A stretch of DNA of 64,000 nt. It comes from Akkermansiaceae bacterium UBA7331 (GTDB taxonomy: Bacteria; Verrucomicrobiota; Verrucomicrobiia; Verrucomicrobiales; Akkermansiaceae). Positions 44,193-52,481 of this stretch are shown here, piece after piece. Below the pieces are notes generated by a model, which did not search any database, was not told where the DNA came from, and was given only the letters and a program-made list of their open reading frames with translations. The DNA lies in NCBI GenBank assembly GCA_002471255.1, contig DKPP01000011.1, positions 126,922 to 190,921 on the forward strand. Reading direction: 5' to 3'. A program made the translations under genes and the position numbers. Every line of letters begins with the position of its first letter. Positions within the stretch are counted from its first letter, which is position 1.

Positions 44193-44954
44193 TTACTTAG
44201 CAGCTTTAACCAAGGTGGCAAAGGAGTCTGGCTTCAAAGAAGCACCGCCAACCAAAGCACCGTCGATGTCAGGTTGAGCAAGCAATTCGTCAACGTTGCC
44301 CGGATTTACGGAACCACCGTATTGGATGCGTACTTTAGCAGCTGCATCTGCTCCAAATACGTTGGAGATAAGCTGGCGAATGAAAGCATGAGCTTCTTGA
44401 GCTTCCTTAGAAGTAGCGGTTAAACCGGTACCGATAGCCCAAACTGGTTCGTAAGCGATTACCAAGTTGGCAACTTCGTCTGCACTAAGACCTTCTAAGC
44501 CACCCTTAACTTGGGTGTCGAGTACGGTTTCAAGCTGACCGCCAAGGCGTTCGTCTTTGGTTTCACCGATGCAGAAAATTGGGATGATGCCTGCAGCGAT
44601 GGATTTTTTGATTTTAGCGTTGATGATAGCGTCTGTTTCACCAAAGTATTGGCGACGTTCGCTGTGACCGAGTACAACGTACTGAAGGCCTAATTCATTC
44701 AACATAGAAGTGGAAATTTCACCGGTGTAAGCACCATTGTCGAACTGAGAAACGTTTTGAGCTCCAATGCCTACGCATTTGCACTCACCCAATGCGTCAA
44801 GAACGGCAGGAATGGTGGTGAACGGAGGAACGATTACGGTGTCGCAAGAGAAACTGCAGTCGGTTAATTTTTTGAATTCGGCAATGAAAGCGGCACCTTC
44901 TGCAGGGCCGATGTTCATTTTCCAGTTAGCGGCAATGATTGGTTTGCGAGACAT
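44193..44954 (-). CDS. tpiA: triosephosphate isomerase
   Basis: Interconverts dihydroxyacetone phosphate and glyceraldehyde 3-phosphate in glycolysis. 253 residues from the ATG at 44954; the frame is open upstream, but that start would add residues unlike the family. Catalytic residues are visible: N10 and K12 (AANWKMN), H97 (VLGHSERR) and E169 (AYEPVWAIGTG), and the phosphate-gripping GGSVNPGN near the end. Possibly transcribed with rsmB 95 bases upstream. Confidence 0.97.
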   Translation of the reverse strand: MSRKPIIAANWKMNIGPAEGAAFIAEFKKLTDCSFSCDTVIVPPFTTIPAVLDALGECKCVGIGAQNVSQFDNGAYTGEISTSMLNELGLQYVVLGHSERRQYFGETDAIINAKIKKSIAAGIIPIFCIGETKDERLGGQLETVLDTQVKGGLEGLSADEVANLVIAYEPVWAIGTGLTATSKEAQEAHAFIRQLISNVFGADAAAKVRIQYGGSVNPGNVDELLAQPDIDGALVGGASLKPDSFATLVKAAK

Positions 44955-45048
44955 AATGTTAATGTTTGTTAAACTGAAGGGGTATTGTTGCGAAAATGTT
45001 AGGAAGGTCAAGCATGATATGAGTATCACACAAGCAATGAACGAGAAT

Positions 45049-46353
45049 CTATTGACGCTTCAATAATGCGGCATAAGCTCCGTCTGACTTTTCAATGTGA
45101 GGTAGAGCCAATTTTTCTTCGACGAAACTCCATTCCGGATGGGTGGCTAAAAAACGATCGATAACGGCTCTGTCTTCTTCCTGATCAATAGAACAGGTCG
45201 AATAAACGAGTCTTCCTCCTTGTTTGACCGCTTGGGAAGCATTTTCTAAAATTTGAAACTGCAAGTCCGCAAGTCGTGTTATTTCTTTGGCTGTAAGTCT
45301 CCATCGTACATCTACACGGCGTTGGATAACGCCCGTGTTAGAGCAGGGAACATCAAGCAATACGGCGTCAAAAGCATTTTTCCATTGTTCGGGGCAAGGT
45401 TGAGACCAGTCTGCTTGTGCGGTAGAAACGTCATTGCCGCCTTGTTTTTGTAAATTTTCCAATAAAGTAGGAAGTCTGTAATCGTGCAAATCGGTAGCGA
45501 CCAATTTCACGACACCTTGAGTTTTGGAAATGATAGCCGCTGCCTTGCCTCCCGGTGCAGCACAAGCATCCAAAATAGATTCACCTTGTACGGGTGCTAA
45601 TAAGTCGATGGCATATCGAGTGGAAGGATCACTGATATAGAGTTTACCTGCTCGTACTTCTTCTAATGGTAATCTACCTTGTATCTCATACCAATCTTCA
45701 AGATTCGGTATGGGAGTAAGTCTTAATGCTTCGGTATCAATATCCGCTCCCTGTGTTTTACGTGCAAAAAGAGTAGGGGTCATATTATTCCATTGCAACA
45801 TAGCGAGGGTCTGATCATGCCCAAAGTTATTTTCCCAGCGATTAACCAACCATTTAGGCGTAGAATATCGAGTGGCGGGTGTTAATTGGTCGATTTTTGC
45901 CTCAAGTTCTTTTTGTCTTCTCAATGCGGATCTTAGGATGGCATTGATCAACCCTTTTGTCTTTTGAGGGGCTAAATTAACGGTTTCAAAAACGGCTGCG
46001 TGAGAGGAGAGGTTTAGAAGAAAAAGTTGTGCTAGGCCTAACTGTAAGATAAGTCGTGTTTGAGTATCAATTTTACCATCTCGTAATTCCGTGATGAGAC
46101 TGTTGAGTAAACTGATATTACGGATAACGGAAAAGACCAAAGCTAAGACAAGTTTTCTGTCCGATTCCGATAATCGAGCCATTTGGCTTTCTTTGTCGAC
46201 CAGAGTTTCGGCAAAAGAGCGTCCGTCTTCCCATTTGTATAGGCATGTTAATGCGACTTGTCTGGCGTTTGTCTTTTCATTGATTCTCACGACAAAAAGG
46301 CTATCACAGTTTATTGACAAAAGCGAGTTGCATCTTTCTTTTCGATTCTTCAT
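45049..46353 (-). CDS. rsmB: 16S rRNA m5C methyltransferase RsmB family
   Basis: Methylates a cytosine of 16S rRNA (C967 in E. coli). An N-terminal NusB-like helical domain (about 25-160, with LILQLGLAQLFLL) precedes the SAM-binding domain. Motif I appears as DACAAPGGK. The two catalytic cysteines are in DVPCSNTG and VYSTCSI. The ATG at 46353 gives 434 residues. A GTG at 46290 would start exactly at INEKTNARQVAL, where RsmB homology usually begins, and may be the true start. Confidence 0.9.
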   Translation of the reverse strand: MKNRKERCNSLLSINCDSLFVVRINEKTNARQVALTCLYKWEDGRSFAETLVDKESQMARLSESDRKLVLALVFSVIRNISLLNSLITELRDGKIDTQTRLILQLGLAQLFLLNLSSHAAVFETVNLAPQKTKGLINAILRSALRRQKELEAKIDQLTPATRYSTPKWLVNRWENNFGHDQTLAMLQWNNMTPTLFARKTQGADIDTEALRLTPIPNLEDWYEIQGRLPLEEVRAGKLYISDPSTRYAIDLLAPVQGESILDACAAPGGKAAAIISKTQGVVKLVATDLHDYRLPTLLENLQKQGGNDVSTAQADWSQPCPEQWKNAFDAVLLDVPCSNTGVIQRRVDVRWRLTAKEITRLADLQFQILENASQAVKQGGRLVYSTCSIDQEEDRAVIDRFLATHPEWSFVEEKLALPHIEKSDGAYAALLKRQ

Positions 46354-46451
46354 GGCAAAATTTATGATGAGAAATTCTCTAAATAGTCATTACTGTGTAA
46401 GATATATTCATCAGCTATCGTATTTGTGTAACGAATTATTGTGCTTGTCGT

Positions 46452-48404
46452 ATGAAAATAAGTTATTTGATTTTATGTGGTATTATGGCGTTGTCGCCTG
46501 CATTAAGTTTTAGTAATGATTGGGTTAATCCTCATGTTTTATCTCAAGAAGAAAAAGCACCTGTTGCTCTTCTTCCGTTTCCGGTAAAAGTAGAATGGAA
46601 CGGTGGATTTTGTCCTCTTTCGACCAAAGTCGAACAATCGATTGATGAAAAATTAGAATCTAGTTTGGGGAAAGAAGGTTATTTGCTTCAAATCAGCCCT
46701 AAATCTATTAACGTCAAAGCGACTACTTCTGCCGGGCTTTTTTATGCTAAACAAACATTAGCCCAGTTAAAAACCAAAGATGGTTATCCATGTTGCGAAA
46801 TTGAGGATTATCCGGCCTTTGCTATTCGCGGTATGATGCATGATACCGGACGTAATTTTCAAACAATTGAATCATTAAAGAAGCAATTGGATGTGATGGC
46901 CGCTTTAAAATTAAATGTCTTTCATTGGCATTTGACTGACCATCCCGCATGGCGCATCGAAACGAAAAAATACCCAATCCTCAATGATCCTGCGAAACGT
47001 CGCAAAGATAGAGATGAGAAGGATACCTATAGCATGGCACAGATCAAAGATTTGTTTAATTATGCTAAGCAAAGGCATATCCAAATCATTCCTGAAATTG
47101 ATATGCCGGGGCATAGTGAATACTTTGAAAAATGCTTTGGTATTAAAATGAACTCTCCTAAAGGGATGGATATTTTGGAGGAGTTACTAGACGAATTCTT
47201 CACTTACGTAACTCCGGAAATGGCTCCCTATTTTCACTTTGGAGCCGATGAAGTGCGTATTCCTAATGCAAAAGAATTTGTAGAACGATTTTCTAACAAA
47301 TTAAAAGCAAATGGTCGTATTCCTATGCAATGGGCGGGACCACACGATTTACCGGTACATCCGGAGAATGTAGGACAATTATGGAATGATGAAAATTCAT
47401 CCGGTTTGCCAAATCCCGATAAACAACCAGGTGCGTATGTTGATTCCAGTATGGGCTACATGAACGCCTTTGAGCCTGGTATTTTGGTTCGACGAGTGTT
47501 TTTTAGACAACCTTGCGGTGTATCAAAAGGTAATGAAAAAGCTTTAGGCCCGATTATTTGTTTGTGGCCGGATGTAAGAGTTGATGATAAATCAAAAATT
47601 GCACGTCAAAGTGCCCAGTGGCCTGTGATGTTTGCTATGGCGGAGCGCTCTTGGAAAGGTATGCAGAACGATGCTTCGGAATATGCAGGTAAAATGGCGC
47701 CGAAAGGAACTGATGCGAGACGTTCGTTTGAGCTGTTTGAAAAACGCATGGAAAAACTTTCCGGATCATTGCCATTCCCATATTGGAGAGATACTTTTAT
47801 GAGCTGGCAAGTATTTGGTCCCGTTAAAAACCAGGATCAATCTATGGTGAGAACAGCCCTCTTGGAAAATAAAACCCCTCAAGGCATACAGGAAACTCAG
47901 GCTGATGGAGGAAATCTCATTTTCCGTAGCAGGGCCGCTCACTTAGGTATGTTTTCACAAGCGAAACCCGGCAATACGGTATGGGCGAAAACAAATCTGG
48001 TAGCTAAAAAGGATAGAGAAATCTATGCAATGATAGGATTTGATTCTCCCGCTCGTTCAACACGCCGTTGCTCAGGTATTCCAAAACAAGGAGAATGGTC
48101 TCAATGCGGTACTCAAATTTGGTTGAACGGTGAGAAATTGACGAATACTCAGCAATTTAAGTTCCCAGGTCAACGCCGATTTGAAAAACATACATGGTTT
48201 CAACCTGCAAATGAAATGCCGTTTGAAGATGAAGAGTTTTGGTGGTTAAGAGAACCTGTTAAAATCAAACTTAAAAAAGGTGACAATACTTTGCTGATTG
48301 AGCAACCTTACACGGGCGATTATCAAAACTGGGGAATTTCTTTTATTCCTGTCAAAAAAGAAAATGGCCGTTGGGTGGCCGACGATTCGATTACTACTAA
48401 GTAA
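46452..48404 (+). CDS. secreted beta-N-acetylhexosaminidase, GH20
   Basis: 650 residues, signal peptide about 1-21. Removes terminal GlcNAc or GalNAc from glycans by substrate-assisted catalysis. The order is a GH20b-like N-terminal domain (40-120), then the TIM barrel starting RGMMHDTGRNF, HWHLTDHPAWRIE near 158-170 and the catalytic pair D266-E267 in HFGADEVRI. After about 440 a beta-rich extension of unknown role follows (its W-x-x-FGPVKN start resembles a jelly-roll module). Divergent from rsmB with a 98-base gap. Confidence 0.92.
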   Translation: MKISYLILCGIMALSPALSFSNDWVNPHVLSQEEKAPVALLPFPVKVEWNGGFCPLSTKVEQSIDEKLESSLGKEGYLLQISPKSINVKATTSAGLFYAKQTLAQLKTKDGYPCCEIEDYPAFAIRGMMHDTGRNFQTIESLKKQLDVMAALKLNVFHWHLTDHPAWRIETKKYPILNDPAKRRKDRDEKDTYSMAQIKDLFNYAKQRHIQIIPEIDMPGHSEYFEKCFGIKMNSPKGMDILEELLDEFFTYVTPEMAPYFHFGADEVRIPNAKEFVERFSNKLKANGRIPMQWAGPHDLPVHPENVGQLWNDENSSGLPNPDKQPGAYVDSSMGYMNAFEPGILVRRVFFRQPCGVSKGNEKALGPIICLWPDVRVDDKSKIARQSAQWPVMFAMAERSWKGMQNDASEYAGKMAPKGTDARRSFELFEKRMEKLSGSLPFPYWRDTFMSWQVFGPVKNQDQSMVRTALLENKTPQGIQETQADGGNLIFRSRAAHLGMFSQAKPGNTVWAKTNLVAKKDREIYAMIGFDSPARSTRRCSGIPKQGEWSQCGTQIWLNGEKLTNTQQFKFPGQRRFEKHTWFQPANEMPFEDEEFWWLREPVKIKLKKGDNTLLIEQPYTGDYQNWGISFIPVKKENGRWVADDSITTK

Positions 48405-48430
48405 TACATTCAAGTATTTCATTAAATCTA

Positions 48431-48462
48431 AAGGCTCTTCGATTATGTCGGAGGGCCTTTTA
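48431..48462 (+). terminator. terminator of the GH20 gene
   Basis: RNA stem AAGGCTCTTCGA / TCGGAGGGCCTT, in which the two mismatches are G-U pairs, followed by TTTAT. Confidence 0.7.
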
Positions 48463-48499
48463 TATTTTAATGATGAAGCTTTATGCGTAATAACAAAAA

Positions 48500-48528
48500 A
48501 ACCGTAGATTGATAATCTACGGTTTTTT
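48500..48528. terminator. terminator of the initiator tRNA transcript
   Basis: Stem AACCGTAGATT / AATCTACGGTT with a 3-base loop and T-runs on both strands. It lies just 3' of the minus-strand tRNA gene and may also back up GH20 termination. Confidence 0.88.
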
Positions 48529-48536
48529 CTTTGAAA

Positions 48537-48613
<77 letters not shown>

Positions 48614-48949
48614 ATTTAGTGTCGCTGTCTAAAGTGCGCAAGACCTTTATACTCGAATTTAAATATAAGTCAAGGTCTTTTTGAAAATATTTTTAAATTT
48701 ATTTTTGTATGACAAAATCGTCAAATCTCAAATTTAATGAAAATCGGGTAGATAAAAAGGGATTGGGTCGTTTCATAGAGAAAGCTTAAGGGAGAAATCA
48801 CGGAATGAAATAGAGCCAAGAAACAAGAATGAATCTCAAAAAAAGTAAAAAAAATCTCACGGAAATCTCGACAAAGCTTGTCTCATAGGTATATCTTAAA
48901 AGGTGCGGATAGGCCGCATATAATAACTAATATAGAAAGAGGTACGACC
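48614..48949. other. intergenic region between tRNA-fMet and hpf
   Basis: 336 AT-rich bases. The left end holds the minus-strand tRNA promoter (48646-48673). A ribosome-binding site for hpf (GAAAGAGG, 48935-48942) is at the right end. The middle has A- and T-tracts and I see no gene or clear hpf promoter in it. Confidence 0.55.
48646..48673 (-). promoter_or_regulatory. sigma70-type promoter of tRNA-fMet
   Basis: On the minus strand TTGACT (48673-48668), 16-base spacer, TATAAA (48651-48646). The expected start is about 25 bases before the tRNA 5' end, and a short GC-rich patch (GCGCAC) follows. Confidence 0.75.
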
Positions 48950-49543
48950 ATGCAAACGGTAAACGTAAATAAGCTAATCACAATCACAGGACGTCACATC
49001 GAAGTGACAGAAGCCATGCATGATTATGTGACAAAGAAGATTGAAGGTATTCATTTAGATTTCCCTCAAATCATCGAGGCTAAAGTTGTTTTGGATGTAC
49101 AAAAGGATAGAAAGATTTCTGAAGTGATTCTGTTCTGCTCGGATCACATTACCATTCAAGCTTCAACAGAAGGTGCTGATATGTACGCTTGTATCGATGA
49201 GACAATTTCTAAGATTGCCCGTCGTATGAGAAAACATAAGACCCGCCTTATGAAGAGATATCGCCCACATCACCAAGAGACGATTCGTCGTTTAGATGAA
49301 AAGGTATACTCCGAAGATGTATTGGATCACTCAATGGAAGCAACTGAAGATCCTGAACCAATGATTATTCATCGCGAAAGCTACAACCTTAAGAAGCTTT
49401 ACAAAGAAGAAGCTATCATGGATTTGGAATTGAGTGACAAACCATTTGTTCTATATAGAAATGCACGACGTGAAGTTTTGCAAATCGTTTATAGAAGACC
49501 GGATGGTGACTATTCCATTATCGAGTTGGGCACGACTCTCTAG
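48950..49543 (+). CDS. hpf: ribosome hibernation promoting factor, long form
   Basis: Binds the 30S subunit and drives 100S dimer formation in resting cells. 197 residues from the ATG at 48950, chosen because GAAAGAGG stands 7 bases upstream; the frame is open further 5'. The N-terminal HPF/RaiA domain (about 1-105) starts ITGRHIEVTEAMHDYVTKKI. An acidic linker (about 115-140) leads to the C-terminal dimerisation domain (about 145-197), with the typical SDKPFVLYRNARREVLQIVYRR pattern and a final D-G-D-Y-S-I-I-E. The two-domain length marks the long type found outside enterobacteria. Confidence 0.92.
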   Translation: MQTVNVNKLITITGRHIEVTEAMHDYVTKKIEGIHLDFPQIIEAKVVLDVQKDRKISEVILFCSDHITIQASTEGADMYACIDETISKIARRMRKHKTRLMKRYRPHHQETIRRLDEKVYSEDVLDHSMEATEDPEPMIIHRESYNLKKLYKEEAIMDLELSDKPFVLYRNARREVLQIVYRRPDGDYSIIELGTTL

Positions 49544-49569
49544 AAAATTGTTCATTTAAAAGTCAACTC

Positions 49570-49604
49570 ACGCCTTCGAACTAAGCTTCGAAGGCGTTTT
49601 TTTT
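49570..49604 (+). terminator. terminator of hpf
   Basis: Stem ACGCCTTCGAA / TTCGAAGGCGT with a 6-base loop and eight T. Confidence 0.93.
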
Positions 49605-49729
49605 ATTAGAATTCATTGAGTCGCATACAAATCGCTTGATTTCTTAGATGAAAACATTAGGCTGTGCCTAGCGACTACTGGTATGATTCCAGTGGTTTAT
49701 TAGTTAAACATTATAGTTAATAGATAATT

Positions 49730-49864
49730 ATGAAGAAAATCGCTATCCTCGCTATCGCTGGCGCAGCTTGCTTGGTTGCTTCTTGCTCCCAACAACAACA
49801 ACAACAACAACAAGCTGAAACTACTGCTCCTCAAGTAGTAGCTCCAGTTAAAGGCTGTAAATAA
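49730..49864 (+). CDS. tiny lipoprotein with a polyglutamine run
   Basis: 44 residues, below usual size cut-offs. The N-terminus MKKIAILAIAGAACLVASC is a full lipoprotein signal: basic start, hydrophobic core and lipobox L-V-A-S with C19 as lipidation site. The mature peptide has only 26 residues: Ser, eight consecutive Gln (a CAA repeat), then an Ala/Thr/Pro/Val-rich end finishing GCK. Its own terminator at 49897 and a leader with clear spacing from hpf support a real gene. It resembles small entericidin- or Lpp-like lipoproteins in size only. No function can be assigned. Confidence 0.75.
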   Translation: MKKIAILAIAGAACLVASCSQQQQQQQQAETTAPQVVAPVKGCK

Positions 49865-49896
49865 GTAATAGAGGGTTTACCCTCCTTTATTTAATG

Positions 49897-49928
49897 AACC
49901 CGTACATGGTTTTCATGTGCGGGTTTTT
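49897..49928 (+). terminator. terminator of the small lipoprotein gene
   Basis: Stem AACCCGTACATG / CATGTGCGGGTT (one mismatch) followed by TTTTT. A smaller stem GAGGGT/ACCCTC sits at 49871-49884. Confidence 0.88.
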
Positions 49929-50198
49929 CATTTGTATGTTTTGGCGGTTTTTTCTGTGATTTGTTAAAAATCAAATTGTTGAAAAGTTAGTAAAGATACG
50001 AAAGTAGAGTATTTTTAGAACGAGAATCGTGTTCGCAATTATATACTATTCAATATGGTATCTTGTTTTGTTAATGCTAAATAGTAAATAACTTATTGTT
50101 GTTTTTAGTAATAAATCGTGAGTAATCATAACTGACTTTTGACTTGCTTAGCTCTATTGAAAAGTGCATCTTTATATCAACCCAAAAAAATACTGATA

Positions 50199-51134
50199 AT
50201 GTTTAGGATGCTCAAAAGGCTGATGGTATTGATGATGATAGGCGGTAGCAGTGCTTTTGCTTCTGCCGGTGGTGAAGAGCATGGAATGAGCAAAATTGCT
50301 GACGTCTTGTTCAGTATTCCTTTGCCGGGTGGATACTCATTACCTTTTTCCAATTCCATGGTGATGATGGTTTTGGGTGTGGCTCTGATTAGTCTTGTCG
50401 TATGGCTTTCCACTCGCCGCATGTCGATCGTTCCCGGTAAATTACAAAATGCCGTTGAATATTTCTTCGAAACTTTATACAACTTTGTGCAAAGTGTCTT
50501 GGGTCCCTATTTGACGAAGAAATACTTTTGGTATTTCGGGACGATTTTTACCATTATTTTAATTACGAACTACATGGGATTATTGCCCGGTGTGGGTATC
50601 ATTACCTATGAATCGGCCTCGGGTGCCGTGCCGGTGTTCCGTGGTGCTAATGCCGATATGAATGTGACCTTATTTTTAGGTCTATTTTATGCTATTGCGT
50701 GGTTTTACTGGTGTATCAACGAACAAGGTTTAAAGGGATTCTTTCTTCACTTATTTGGACCACAAGGCAATGTAACCGGGTTTTTACGAGTGATTTTAGT
50801 TCCTATGTTTGTTTTTGTGGGATTGATCGAGTGTGTAAGTATTGCCATTCGACCTATTGCTTTAGCAGCCCGACTTTATGGTAATATTTTTGCCGGTGAA
50901 AACATCATCGAAACAATGGCGGCCAATGATAATGTGCTTATCGGTGCATTAAGCGTGTTCCCCTTCATGGTGATGGAATTACTCATCGGTTTTATTCAAG
51001 CTTTGGTGTTCTTATTGTTGACGGCCGTCTTCTTAAAATTGCAAGTGGGAGATGGCTCTCACGGACATGGTGATAATGATCACGCTGAGGAAGATAAGGC
51101 GATTGAGCCTAAACAACTTCAAGAACATGCCTAA
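50199..51134 (+). CDS. atpB: ATP synthase Fo subunit a
   Basis: Forms the proton half-channels next to the c-ring. 311 residues from the ATG at 50199 (ATG at 50208 also possible), with a cleavable-looking N-terminal hydrophobic stretch and about six TM segments. The essential arginine is in IRPIALAARLYGN, and the last helices carry GFIQALVFLLLTAVFL. The C-terminus is His/Asp/Glu-rich (GHGDNDHAEEDK). First gene of the operon; no atpI precedes it. In the 270 bases upstream I see only AT-rich sequence and no promoter I would commit to. Confidence 0.95.
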   Translation: MFRMLKRLMVLMMIGGSSAFASAGGEEHGMSKIADVLFSIPLPGGYSLPFSNSMVMMVLGVALISLVVWLSTRRMSIVPGKLQNAVEYFFETLYNFVQSVLGPYLTKKYFWYFGTIFTIILITNYMGLLPGVGIITYESASGAVPVFRGANADMNVTLFLGLFYAIAWFYWCINEQGLKGFFLHLFGPQGNVTGFLRVILVPMFVFVGLIECVSIAIRPIALAARLYGNIFAGENIIETMAANDNVLIGALSVFPFMVMELLIGFIQALVFLLLTAVFLKLQVGDGSHGHGDNDHAEEDKAIEPKQLQEHA

Positions 51135-51206
51135 CCCCCTTCTTGCATCTGACCATGAGCCCAAATCGTGGGGGTGCTGAAACCAACAACACAACACACA
51201 AATATT

Positions 51207-51428
51207 ATGTTAGAAACAGTAAATATGCTAGCTGCCGCCGATATTTCCGGTAATATCGGGTTTGGTTTGATTACCTTGGGTGCCGGTATCGGTATCGGTA
51301 TGATTGGTGCTAAAGCAGCTGAAGCCACAGGACGCAATCCGGGTGCTTCTACATCCATCATGGTTATTTCCATTATTCTTGCAGCCTTGATTGAAGGTGT
51401 TGCCTTGATCTCCATCCTCATGGGTTAA
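51207..51428 (+). CDS. atpE: ATP synthase Fo subunit c
   Basis: 73 residues from the ATG at 51207, a helical hairpin. The Gly-rich first helix (GAGIGIGMIGAKAAEA), the polar loop R43-N-P and the ion-binding carboxylate E63 in ALIEGVAL are clear. The residue after E63 is Gly and no Ser/Thr follows, so the Na+-coordination set is missing and proton coupling is more likely. Confidence 0.96.
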   Translation: MLETVNMLAAADISGNIGFGLITLGAGIGIGMIGAKAAEATGRNPGASTSIMVISIILAALIEGVALISILMG

Positions 51429-51474
51429 GGTAGTATGTTTTATCGGTAACACTACCTTAAGGTGGTGTTGCCGG
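51425..51474 (+). promoter_or_regulatory. overlapping alternative hairpins between atpE and atpF
   Basis: Two stems share the same strand: TTAAGGTAGT/ACTACCTTAA (51425-51460) and CGGTAACACTACC/GGTGGTGTTGCCG (51444-51474). They cannot form together. T6 follows at 51483-51488. Such a site after atpE could stabilise or partly terminate the transcript to give the high c-subunit stoichiometry. Confidence 0.6.
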
Positions 51475-51536
51475 TCATGGCTTTTTTGCCGTTTTTCTGA
51501 TTGAGTCACAATCGCTTTGAGCGAAAAATCAACGTT

Positions 51537-52037
51537 ATGGATATTTTTAAACAGTTCGGAGTCACGAGTTGGGAACCTTTAGTGGCGAACCTTATCGCAT
51601 TTGTTTTGATGGTTCTCATGTTGAAGTTTTTTGCTTTTAAACCCATCCAGCGCATGCTCGAAAAAAGGCGTGAGCGTATTGCCGAAGGTGAAGCAATGAG
51701 AGAAGAAAGCGAGCGTCAATTGGAGAATGTACAGGAACAATCTAAGGAAATTCTTCAAGTTGCTAGTGAAAAGGGTAAATCTGAAATCGAAGATGCCAAA
51801 AGAGTAGCAGCCGATATGATGGAGCGCCAAGAAGCATTGGCCAATGCAAGAGGCAGTGAAATCCTTGAAAAAGCTCGCGAATCAGCCGCTTTGGAAAAAC
51901 AAGAGGCGATGAATGCTTTAAAAGGTCAATTTGCCCAGTTGGTAGCATTGGCTACATCTCAAGTAACCGGTAAGGTTTTGACTGAGGACGACCAGCGCCG
52001 CATCAATCAAGAAGCGATTGATAGCATTGATTCCTAA
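51537..52037 (+). CDS. atpF: ATP synthase Fo subunit b
   Basis: 166 residues from the ATG at 51537; an earlier frame start at 51501 lacks support. One N-terminal TM helix (about 15-35) is followed by a long charged coiled coil that forms the peripheral stalk. Only one b-type gene exists in the operon, so the stalk is a homodimer. Confidence 0.94.
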   Translation: MDIFKQFGVTSWEPLVANLIAFVLMVLMLKFFAFKPIQRMLEKRRERIAEGEAMREESERQLENVQEQSKEILQVASEKGKSEIEDAKRVAADMMERQEALANARGSEILEKARESAALEKQEAMNALKGQFAQLVALATSQVTGKVLTEDDQRRINQEAIDSIDS

Positions 52038-52051
52038 GCCCACTCAATTTT

Positions 52052-52459
52052 ATGAAGATCAGGAAAGACACGCAAACTCTCGCACGCCGACTATTTGGTT
52101 TGTGCCTAGTGGACGGGCGTGTAGATGAGGAAAAGGTACGCACTATATCTCAGCGTATTTTAGCTGATAAGCCTCGTAACTATATTGCTCTTTTGCATGC
52201 CTTGACTAAGCTTATCGGCTATGAGATGCGCCGATACACGGCAACAATTCAAAGTGCTCAGGAGTTGACCGATGCGGAAAAATCGGAAATTCGCCAAAAA
52301 TTAGAGAAAAAATACGGCACAGGCTTGATTTTCGAATGGCACATTGATCCTTCACTGATCGGCGGTATCAAAATGCGCGTAGGAGACGATTTGATCGACG
52401 GATCGATTTCCTCAAGAATTGATCGCCTAAAACTTTTAGCATCATCATTTTCAAAATAA
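52052..52459 (+). CDS. atpH: ATP synthase F1 subunit delta, short form
   Basis: 135 residues against about 175-180 for most bacterial delta subunits. The C-terminal part is clear: IDPSLIGGIKMRVGDDLIDGSISSRIDRL is the conserved delta/OSCP end that joins the b stalk. The N-terminal domain, normally a six-helix bundle binding the alpha subunit, is shortened to about 80 residues with fewer helices. The position between atpF and atpA, 14 and 22 bases from its neighbours, is standard. I see no frameshift, and the ATG at 52052 directly follows atpF. Confidence 0.9.
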   Translation: MKIRKDTQTLARRLFGLCLVDGRVDEEKVRTISQRILADKPRNYIALLHALTKLIGYEMRRYTATIQSAQELTDAEKSEIRQKLEKKYGTGLIFEWHIDPSLIGGIKMRVGDDLIDGSISSRIDRLKLLASSFSK

Positions 52460-52481
52460 TAACAATTAACGATATTTTTTC

